Assembly (NCBI GenBank): GCA_005281725.1
Contig: SSBO01000012.1
Coordinates: forward strand, 446,012-510,011
Origin: Wuchereria bancrofti
Lineage: Eukaryota > Nematoda > Chromadorea > Rhabditida > Onchocercidae
Direction: 5' to 3'
Length of the DNA stretch: 64,000 nt
Shown: positions 13,830 through 26,100 of the stretch, one piece after another
Numbering within the stretch: position 1 is the stretch's first letter
Layout: each line of letters begins with the position of its first letter
The notes under the pieces: model-generated
What the model saw: only the letters and a program-made list of their open reading frames with translations
What the model was told of the DNA's origin: nothing
Database searches by the model: none
Position numbers and translations under genes: made by a program

Positions 13830-16800
13830 TTTTTTTTTAAAAAAATGAAGAATTACTTCAAGCTAAAATTGATATATTACCATTTCATCTTTGTTGTTTC
13901 ATATGACTAACACTTTTTACTGGCATACGAACTTCAATGAATTTCTAGTTGTAAAAAATGTTACTGTAACATATTTTCTCACTATTTATTCATCCATTAG
14001 TGTTCTTTTAGTTTTATCTATTAGTTAGTCCTTTATGTTTGCTAATTATGCAAAATATTAATTACAAAAATTATAAAAAAGATTGATGTTAAATTGTACT
14101 AGAAAAGGTCGATGACAAGAAAAAACTCAAATACCTCGGAAGAATTTGAGTATTAATTTTTTTTTCTTGTGAGCTTTGTATGAAAATATGCGAAATTATA
14201 GAGCTTTACCAATCAATATTCAAATTTTAACATGTAAAGATAAATTTTCTAATTATATATGTATTTCTGTCCACACTTTTGTTTTTATTAGATTATAACA
14301 TTCATATTTTTTGATAACCATAATGTAACCGATGGTGATTTTGCATCAGTGCAACTTTTTTTTTAAGTTTGTTATAATCAATGAAATTTTAGCAACAACA
14401 GAACTTTTTTATTACATCATCTAAATTCGGAATGATGTTCAATGAAGAAAGTGATCTTTCTTCTTTTGCACATTTATTTTTCCTTATTATTGAAATAATA
14501 GTTCATAAATTGTAAATTAACCTTATAGACACACATAATTAATACGTACTTCATATTTTGTTTCAAAAAAAAAAAAACCATTTTTTTTAACAGAATGAAC
14601 TTCTCATTATTAATTAATCTGATTTGTTAACAGCTTACGAGAAGTGATAAAGGAAATGTAACGAACTGTTTCATTTATATTTTTGGCAACAATTTGCAAC
14701 AAACTTTTTATTAAGGGTTTATATTCATTAGTGCAATTGACAGATAAGTAATTACTCGTTCATAATTTTTCATTTATTACATTTGCATAATTTAGTAAAT
14801 TTTTTTTTTTCAACGATACGTATAAATTATTAGCGTTAAAGTGAAGTGATTATCATTCTAACTCCAATCATTTTTTATTCATTCTACTTTTCTGTTGAAC
14901 TAATTTTACACATATATACGAATTATCACTGCAATACCCTTCTGGGGTTTTCTACCCTCTCTCTGGAAAGATTTGTGATAAGAGAAAAGAAGAATCTGAA
15001 ACCTAATTTAAAAGAAATAACAATTCTAATCTTTTTTTCTCCTCCTCTCTTATTAGACTTTCTACATAAAATTTTTCTGAATCAATTTTCATTTGAATTA
15101 TTATCAAAGTAATGATATAAATTTCTTTTTTAATCAATATTTTGAAGTATGAGATTATAAAAAAGCTTCTAAAGTTAAAAAATTAAAAATAAAAGGTTAA
15201 CACTATATCAGCTATAGTTAGGCACTTTTGAATCCTAATTTTTAATTTTTTTAAAATTGTCTTCGTTGGCTTTGAAGATTACATTTCATGCTTTCCCTCC
15301 TCGTTTTCATTGATCACAAATGATAAAATTAAACTTTATTTCTTAGCAAAATGCTATCAGTCGATTAAAATTCGTTGGGTTTTTTTTTTTTGATCAACCA
15401 TACAATTATAATTGGTTTTAATGGATGTCAAAAATTGTCCACACATAAAAAATGATTTTATTAAAATTTGAATATTCAAATTCTAACAGAAATTATTGCC
15501 ACAGTATTGAATATAATAATTTACATATTTATTTATCACCTATAATAACTTATACATTTATTTATTTATTACCTGTAACATTCTATATTTATTTATCAAA
15601 TGTAATAATTTACATTGTACATTATTATTACTATTAATATTGTTATAATTACTATTATTATTATTATTTGAGCACCAATATAATAAGAGAAAGAAATAAA
15701 ACAAATGGATCAAATATCACTGTTACAATAATCACATCATTTATTCATTTCCAATATTCATTATTGTTTTTTACTTTTGGATTTGAGAAGTTTTCTTATC
15801 CAAAAATTATTCAATTAAAATTTTTACATAACCTCTAAATTCATATGTACAAAATAAAATTAACAATGAAAGGTGTTTGTATGTTTCAAATTTACCTCAT
15901 TTAGAAAATAAAGAAAAACAAAGCAAAAGAAAACTATTTATGGATGAAATTTTATTATGATATGACTGATAGAGAGTGTGAGAAAAAAGAAAAGAAAAAT
16001 TTATTCCTAATATGATTTATTTATTGCTTCATTTCAAAATTTTCTTTTTGTTAATTTAATTATTACAAATATTAAACATATTTTATTATTAAGCCTAATT
16101 AAACATAATCGTATTAATTAATTAATACAATAAAATCTTTCTTTCCTCTTTTTTTTGGAACTTTTTGGAAAAAAAAAGAAAAACTTAACAAAAAAAAAGA
16201 AGCAAGATTTGATAATCTATTAATAATTTCAATTATTACAATTATCATCATTGTTTAAAATATTAATTAATTAGTTAATTAATTAATTTTCAATTGATGT
16301 GGTGAAAAAAAAAATTGTTGCTATTGATAATGAAACACTGTCGTTGTTGTCGTCGTCAATTAATTATGATCAACATAAATTATGCATACTATGAAATCGA
16401 GTTAATTGTTTTGATATTAATGATAGTGATAACGGTTCTGCCGGTATACATAGGTTAAGTGCTTCCAAAAGATATGATGAAGATGATGATGTATCACCTG
16501 ATAAGAAAAATTTCTTCAATTAAATTATTTTATGCTAGAAATGAAAGGATAGATAACTAAAGATTAAATTTAACAACTATAAGATTATCTTTCTTATTTA
16601 TCATAAAAGAAAAAAAAAAAGTAAGTGAGGGATAAGGCAAATGAGAGAGGGAGAGAAAGATGATTAATTAATTTTAGAAGGAATTTTTTTGCATTTAACT
16701 CCCTATAAAATGATAATGATTAGAGAATATTTTAAATTAATAAACAAACATAAACTTAATAAAGTAACAAAATTATTGAGAACAGAGAACAAAAAACAAA

Positions 16801-17100
16801 AAAAAAAAAAAAAATGAACCAATCTATTTTATGGGAAATATCGGGAAAAAATACTGAAAAAGCTTATCTATCCCTTTATATTGTATATTTGGGATAGAAA
16901 TTTAAAAGAAAACTTTTAAAGAATGACTTCATTTGATAACCAATTAAATTTTCATTTATTTTTAATAATTCTCTTTTTTTTATTTTTTTTTTTTGATAAC
17001 TTTACAATTTCAAAATGTTTATAAAATATATGTTGGCGCATTTTTTTTATTTCATTTTATTCTTTCTTTTTTTTTTGTTGTTAGGAATTCAAAATTTAAA
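13830..17100. other. Intergenic AT-rich sequence between convergent ubr-1 and trak-1
   Basis: Homopolymer A and T runs and simple ATT-rich stretches (for example 15600-15670). I see no exon with coding-like content and good splice sites on either strand. The two flanking genes are convergent, so only 3' UTRs are expected here. Confidence 0.7.
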
Positions 17101-17118
17101 TTTTATTGAAAAAAAAAA

Positions 17119-20100
17119 TTATTGAAGTATAAACATACGTGTAAAATTTTTAAGCTTCTGTTGTAGAGGTGTAGAAATAGATGATTTTACTGGAATTGTT
17201 GAACGATGTACAATACCTTGAGCAAGATTATTATGAAGTGAAGCAAGTAAGCCAACGTTTGAAAGAATTTTGTCACGTTTAAATACCCGTGATAAGTCAT
17301 TTGTGAATTCATGTTTTTGTAATTCATCTGAATGCAATAATGTTTCATGTCGTATAACTCCTGGCCAATGATATTTTTTCATCGAATTCTATAAAAAATA
17401 TTTTTAATTAAAATAACAACAAAACAATACGATTTGTGAAAATAAACAGAATTGATAATAAATATCAAATTTAGATATTTTTCAAAATTTGTATAAAAAA
17501 AAAGAAAAAATGTCGCACCTGACTTGATGAAATATTGAAGAATGATGCATTTGAAGGTAATAAACCACGTTCTCGACGAAATCTTCTATATTCTCGTTCG
17601 ATCTTTTTGAAAAAAATAAGTAATTGATAGAGTAAAGATATATATATGATTTCATAATTTTATTATATCTTCTAAATATCATACAAATTATCAGTTAAAT
17701 TATTATTAGAATTTTGTAAACTGAAATATATAAATTTGTTTGTTTGTATTCATTAAAGACATTAATCTTTTATTACCTGTCTTCGTATATTCAATTTTTT
17801 AATTGACCATTCTAAATCACGTGTACCAGGTCGTCCAGGTTCACCCATTTTTGGTCCTTCGTAACCAGACAATGAATCATTTGATTCTGTTTTACTAAGT
17901 GAATTGGAATTATCACTTTGTATTCGATTTAAATCATTTACAATAACATTTTGTGGAACATTCTGCAATAATTGAATCTTTCTTTACAGTAATCAAATTT
18001 TAAAAAATTTTCATTCATATGAAATGGTGAAAAAAAAAAATGAATGAAAACTTGAAATATTTGCTTTTTATAAATAATTTTTTTAATTTGAAATAAAGCT
18101 AACATTTTCATTGGAAGATTGTTTCGATTGCAATGAAGTACTTGAACTGGCATCAATTTCAAAAGGTTTAGTTTCAGATTTAGAAATTGACGATGACTTT
18201 GCTTTATGTGAATCATTGATATCCAGCAGAAAAGATATGGGACTATGAGGATGACAAGAATGTCGAAGAAGTTTCGCAAAAATTTGATTCGGCACATCGA
18301 CTACCTAAAATTGAAAATGTAAAAAGTAATTAGTTTTCAATTGTATAATTTACTTGAAAATGTGATAAAGTTTAGAGAAAAATTCACCTGGATAAACTTG
18401 ATCTTGATTTAATGATTTAGAAATTGCTTAATTTTGAGCAATTTAGAAATTTTTTAAATTTAAATAAGTAAATTACTACATGTCATATGTATAAGATATA
18501 TCTTATACATATTTAAGGTGTAAATGTATTTGTTTTTTTTTTCTTACGATCATATTTAAATCTGTTAAAAGAGGTGTCTTAATAATTTGAAATAAGCATT
18601 AATATCTAATCATCTAATTCGAGTTAAAAAAGAAATAAACTCGAAATCTTCATATTTAATAAAAAGATAATTTTTCTAAATTTAAAATAAAACCAACACT
18701 TCCATTAGAAGGTTGCAATGAAGTATTTGAATAGAAAGAATACATGAGTATATCAGAATTAAAAATCTACAAATTTCAAAATAATAACTTACATTATCGT
18801 CACAATGTGAATTTTGCTGATATCGATCAGATGGTAATGGATCAGTAACGGTTGCAACTGTACGAGTTTCTACTACATTTGAATTATTCACATCATGAAT
18901 TTCAATCATTTCTAATTTATTCGATAAATGAGTCATATCCGTTACTGATTGTACATTTTGCTGTTTTGTTGGCAATCTGTTGAATAAAAAATAGAAGAAT
19001 TAAGAAAAATATAAAATAAAATTAATTGATTTAACAGTAAATTGATAATGCGTTAGCAAAATTTTCTATTATTAATAAAAAATTTGGTATCAAATAAGAG
19101 TAAATCAAATTCATATTTGTATTAATTCAAAGCAAAAAAAAAACGACTTATCAAATTAATAAAAAAATGATACATTTCATACTTTTGATTATTGATTGCG
19201 CTATAGAAACCAGTATCTGATGCTTCAATTTCACTTGCTAATGAATCATAGAGTGAATCAGGTGTGCTTGTCCTTAAATCAGAATGTAAATCAGGAATGC
19301 TAGTCCTTAAATCAAATGGTACTTGTCCTTAGAAGGTGAATCAAGAATGTCGGTCCTTAAATCAGAAAGTAAGTCAGGAATGCTAATCCTTAAATCATTT
19401 GGATCAGGTGTACTTGTCCTTAGAAGGTGAATCAAGAATGTCGGTCCTTAAATCAGGAAGTAAATCAGGAATGCTAGTCCTTAAATCACAATGTAAATCA
19501 GAAGTGCTTGTCCTCAAATCACAATATGAACCAAGAATGTTTCTGCTTAAATAACATTTAACAGTGATGTAATTTTAATTTCTCCAAAAAAAAGAAAAAA
19601 AAAATTCCAAATTTGTAAATACTTAATCAATCGTTAAAATTAATCCTAAGAACAAAACAACAATAAATTCTCCTTATTAATCCTAAGGAAAAATTTTTAT
19701 TTTCATTTCTTTTCAAACAAACAAAGAAAAAAAGAAATATTTGTCTAATTCAAACAAAATAATTGCTCAGAAATTTCAATATATTTAATTTATCTATTTC
19801 GTATATCTAAGGGAAAAAAATTATTAAATATTAAATGAGAAAATTGAAATCAAACAAGTTTTCTTTTTAATTATTTTTATCCTAATTTATTATTTATTAT
19901 TTAGTGCAATATTTTTAGAAAATTATTAAAATTATTAGTGAATTGAAATATTACCTATAAGCGGATTCATTTTGCCGATACGTCCGTAACTCTTCGTTCG
20001 CATCACGTAACATTGCCAATACTTCCGTGTATCGTTCTTGTAAGTCATTCACTTGCGCTGCAAGTTCTTCATGCATTGCTAGCGCATCTTGCAATTGTAT

Positions 20101-23100
20101 TTGCAAATCGGCAGCTTCATTTGTTAACTAAAATAATAAAAAGAAATTTACCTTACTATTATATCATTTGTAAGAATGCAATTAATTCGTTTTGCTAACA
20201 AAATTTAATTAATAATTTTGCAAACCATCAAATTAAATGTAAATATATTAAAAGTAGAAAAAAACAAAGTTTGTTTAAAAAAAAGGATCAATGATTAATT
20301 AAGGTAAATAAATATTCACTTACCGTTTTTTCATGAATTGATCGAGTAGTAACTTCTTTGAGAAGTCGTTCCACTTCAAGATTTTGTATTCCACATTCTT
20401 CTGTCTTTTCAGCAAGTAAATGTTGCAAATTACTAATCTGAAAAAGCGCAAATGTTTAATTAATAATATTAAATTTTATTTAAATCAAAAAAAAAATGCG
20501 TAAATATGTTAATAATATTTTCTAATTATTTATTATGAAATGATAGATAAAGACTCCTTTTTATTCTATATATTAAAATATACATACTTTATTCCCAAAA
20601 ATCTTGAGAATTCATCTAACTTTTTACATTTGTATATTTATTAATATAAAAAACAATAAGCGAAAAATCGTCAGATGAGTAACAAGTAAGTAAGTAAGTA
20701 AGTAAATAAGTATTATAGTAACAAATAAGTAAACATGTAAATAAATGAATAATTAATAGAAAAAAATTTCCAACGGTATTTTATACTCCATTTACTTTTA
20801 AATTGTTCACTGTTAAAGGAAATTTACCTTTTCATTGGCAGTATCTAATTGCTTTGTCCATTCCGAAATATTCAATTGTTCATTTTCTTCATATTCCGAA
20901 AAAATTTTCTTCAAATTTATTGACTGCAAAATTTCAACAATAAATTTAAAAAAATATCAATTGCGCATTTAAATATTAATTTTTGATTTCAGGAAGAAGC
21001 ATGGAAGAAGGAAAAAGAGAAAAAAAACTGCTCACCAAATTAATTAATCAATTTCTATATTTAATTAATCCATTTTTATGTTTGATTTGTGATAATTTTT
21101 CCTAACTATCCATTAATAACAATTTTTGAACATTAAAATGATTAAACAACTTACAAAAGAATATAATTTTCTTCTTTTCTTATTACAAAATAAGAATTAA
21201 AAATTAAATTTGAAATTTTAATAGTCTGATACTCTGATTTATAATATAAAATGACTTTTGTAGCAAAGTAATGCCAATTTTTATTAAATGCATAAAATAT
21301 TCCTTTTCATTTGTTAATTACTCATTTAAAGGATATGCCAAAATTCGAATTCGATTATACCTCCTTTTTCAAACTTTGATTCTCATCTTCCAATCGTTTA
21401 ATTTTTCGTTGAAGATTTTCACTATTTGATTGCCTATAAAATGTGTTAAATTTCAGTCCGATTTAATAATTCAATTGTGACAAATAGTCTTCTCAGTAAA
21501 CATTAATGTATTCTAATCAATCAATTCGTATATTTTAATGGATTTGTACCAATTTTAAAATTGTTAGATAATGACATATCATCAATTTGATAATTTCTTT
21601 AGTGAAATTTTCTTAAAATGCAATCACATTAAATTCTATTATCATTTTGAATTGCCATCAAATGATATCAGCAAAATAATTTTACAATATTTTAATGAAG
21701 GAAAAATAACTGACAAATTAGGGTTGCTATTTGTGTAAATCAGTAATTTTCTCAAATCATAAAAATTAATTTTGATTCAAATTATCAAAAGTACAATCTT
21801 TAAATAATTTTTTGCATATAATTGAACAGATTTACTTTATCAAATTTTATATTTATTAGTGCTTCAATTATTAAAATTTTCGACAAATTATGCAAATTTA
21901 TATATTGGAATGGAAATAATTAGAGAAATGTCGGATTTAAATAATCTAATAGTGCAATAGATGAAAGATCATAAATTGAAATAAAATGATATTAGATATT
22001 TTTAAAAGAAAAATCCTCTTTCATTTTGTTTTTGACTTACTTTTTTCTTGGTGGTGAACTTTGAACTCTATGAATGTACAAAAAACATTGGTAGTGGATT
22101 TTTTCTTTTTTCTTTGATGACTAAGAAGAAAAAATTTATATTAACTTTACGAATTTCATGAAATTTCAAAATAACGTATTTGATATAAAATTTGATAAAA
22201 AATAAACTGAAATGAACTCATTCATGATAACTACAAAATATCATAGTTACTTTTAAAATTCATTTATTATCATCATCATCAATTAATTAATTAATTATTC
22301 AAATTACTATTATTAGAAGATGAAGAAGAGATGTAATTCTATCTATCAGTTTTATTCAATTCAATAATCTTATTCAATAATCGACGAAACAAAAAAGAAG
22401 TTTACAATGAAATAAATATAAAAAATTTTTTGAAAATTTTTTGCAAATTTTTTGGCATTAAAAATTATAAAATTAATCCAATTTTTTTTATCGTTAGATT
22501 ATACTCTTTCAAATTGTGAATTTTGTAAATATGCAAAAATTTATAGTTTGATTAATAAATTGAAAATTTGATAAAAGAAACCAAACCCTGACGAACATCC
22601 ATCAGCATCAATTTCATAATCCATATAAAAATGTAAAAGATTTGAGCGCGCTTGTAAATCATGGCGTAATTGTACTACCATATCATTGGTTGTATTTAAT
22701 GCTTCTTCTAAAAATTCATTCCTGAAATTTAATAAAAAATTAAATCTTCCTCTTGTATTCATTAATTTCTTATTAAGTAATTGCAATCATAAAAATGCAA
22801 ATAAATGCTAATCACATAAAATTATCGATTATTACTGACTGTTAATTATTTATCAATTAACGTTAAGTGAAAATAATTAATAATTAATTATAAAGCAAAT
22901 TAACTAATCAATTAAATGGTGCAAATTATTATTATGTTACAATTAATGAGCAATTTCATTTAGTCATTAAAATTTTCATTTAAAATATTAATATTCTTTA
23001 AAATGAAAAATGGGTAAAAAGAGAAAAACAGAGGGAGAGAGAGAGAGAGGGACAGAAAAAAGGAGAGAAAGAAAAGAAACAACAAATATAAAATAAACTA

Positions 23101-26100
23101 CCTATTTTTTAATTCATAATTTCGATTCAATAACGATCGTCCAAGTTCAGCAGCAAATGCAAATTTTTTCTCCTTCTGTAATATCATTTCTATTAGCATT
23201 AACCAATGCATTCGTTTCAAATAATTTTTCCCAAAATGTTTATTGCCATAATATTGTTGTTGTTGTTGTTTACGACAATACCGCCGCCATTGCCGCCATT
23301 GATTTTGAGAGCATTCATTTCTTTTATTAACTTTCATCATCAATCAATGAAAATTATCAGAAATTTCTTAGTTTTTTCATCCCTTTTTTTTTATTTATTT
23401 TGGTTATGATATAAGCAGACAAATATCTGAAATGACAAATATTTCTTAATGAAAATTAAATTAGAATAAATTATCAAAATTTTCGTTGCACGCTGATATC
23501 ATTTAATAAACAATCATTAATAAATAGCAATTTGTATTAATTAGGCATCAAAAATAATATATATCCGATATTTTGCATTAAAATTGTAATTGTATTACTC
23601 ATGAATATATCAGAATACTTATTTAAAAAAATTATACTTCATTTTCATTTCCAATTAATTCCTTTCCTTCCTCCTTTCTCTTTCCTTTTCTTATCTCTCT
23701 CTATTCGAGTTTTATCTAACAGATTATAATTTCGGCAGAACAAATTTAATCATATGTAAAATAATATTTGAATTAATTCAAAAGAACGAAATTTAAACTT
23801 AAAATTTTCTCGATTTTATACGATACACAATAAATTCTAATTATTATTTTTATAACATTATCTGAGTTTTAAATGTAGCATTTTAAATTTAAAATTTAAA
23901 CATTTCAAAAATTTAAAAAAAAGTGTAAAAGTTACAAATACTCAAAAATGTTCATTTTTGTTAAAATACAAAATGAAATAAAAGATTTTAAAATGGAAAA
24001 AGTTGATTTTAAACATGATTTTGATTTTAAATGATTTTAAAATAAAAAAAAATTCAACAACTAAATAAAAATGCAAATGAAATGGTGTCTATCTGTATTG
24101 AAATGACAAAGAAGCCGTATGAATGTGATCCGATTGTTGTAACCCAATTCAATCTAATTACAATTCTTCTTTTCTTCTTTCACTTCCTATCATTGCTATT
24201 TTTGTTGAAAAGAGAGAGAGAGAGAAAGAGAAAGAGAAAAAGAAAGAGAGAGGAAGAGAAATTGAACGAAATAGATATGATAATGAAATCAAATGTTGTC
24301 CTTTCGTATAGATATTGTTCTCTGCTCCTCTCCTAATCGTTGACAGCCAAAAAAAAAAAGATGCATCATTTGTCGCATTTTTTTTTTTTTCACTTTTATT
24401 CCAATGTTTATTCTTAAATTTCTTTTTTTATTACAAATCAATAAATTGCAAGAAATTCTTCAAAAATCGATATTAAACTAATTGATTTACTTGCGAAATA
24501 TTTTAAGTTTAAATCATTTACTTTACAAAAGTATTATACTTATTTCGCTATATTTTATCTTATTAATAAATTAATAAAGTAATGTGAAAATTTCGTCCTT
24601 AATTATAATAAAATTAAAATGAAAAAAAAAAGACTATCAATTATATAAGGTATGCAGATTTTTATTGGAAATAATGATTGAAAATTTTGCATTTAAAGAA
24701 AAATTCATTTAAATAATTTTCATTTAAAAAGTAATCTTTTTGTCATCTAAAACTTTCACTGTAAGGTAGAAAAAAAAAATTTTCTTTTAGGACAAAAAAA
24801 TTTTGAATGGCTTATAAAATACTCAATTGATATGTACAGAACATCCTACAAAACATTCATGATTGAGTGAAATTAAGATATTTCAAAAAATAATAGTAAT
24901 AATAATAAATAAATAAATAAAGATGAAAAAAACGAAATTAAAATGGAAAAGTATTTAAGAGGATAATAAATGAAAATGAGTTATCCAATTAATTAGTATT
25001 GAGTAATATATTAATACTTAAGTAGATAACATTATTACAATTCATTTATTCATTACCTTAAATATATCAACATTTCGTTTATTCTAATTATTCATTAATT
25101 TAAAAAAAGAATTTAAATTTAAGTAATTTAAAAGAAAAGAAAAAGAAAAATATTAACATATGTAGCTGAAGTGTATTTTCAACCTGTTAAAAATTTTTGG
25201 ATTTAAGTTAAAGCTTTTTTTCTTTAAAAAGATATTCAAAAATATTTAACTGAATAACCCAATAACAAGATATTTTCTCTTTTTAATTTCTTACAATTAT
25301 TTGAATAGCACAATAATAACAAATTTTTTTGATTAACTTTGATCTATGCAATCATTCATTTCATTTTTAAAAATATTTTCAATAGATTAATGAATATGTT
25401 ATCGTGTAAAAAACAAATCATACATATATATATATAATTCAAAAAAAGAAGAATCATTGAATTTTTTTTAGTTTTTTTATAAAAAATAAGAAAGAAAAAA
25501 AAAGATTTTTTTATCTTTTTGTTTATTATTTTAGTGATGAGAAAGTTAAAATTTATTTTCTAAATTTTTTTTTTCTTTCTTATTTTTTTTCCATTGAACT
25601 AAAATAAAATTACTTAAGGTGGAAGAGAGAAAAGAATTGGGTAAAATCACTGAATTTAAAAGTAAGAAGAAAATTAAAATGGAGAAATAAGAAGCAAAAA
25701 AAGGCTGAAACACCATTGCTGATGAAATGAAATACGAATTGAAATATCGCTGTACCTTTGAAATATGTAAAAATGTTAATTTAAATGATCAAAAAAAGAA
25801 TTGTGAAATCTTCTGAGATTTTTGTGTTTGTTTATTTTTCTATTATTCCTTTTTTTCCAAATGAGAAATATCAAAAATCACAAATCAAAAATTTTCAATG
25901 ATTTATTCATCGATTTGTTTCCATTCCTTTTATTGAGTCTTTTTTCGTTTTTTTTTTTTTCATTTTTTAACCAAACAAACATTTTAAAGATTAGACGAAG
26001 GGAAATTGAATGACAATTCGATTTCTTTTTTTTTTTCTTTATCAAGTAGGTATTTCAAGGTAAAAAGAGCTTTTTTTTTTTTCAATTTGTCAAATAGGTA

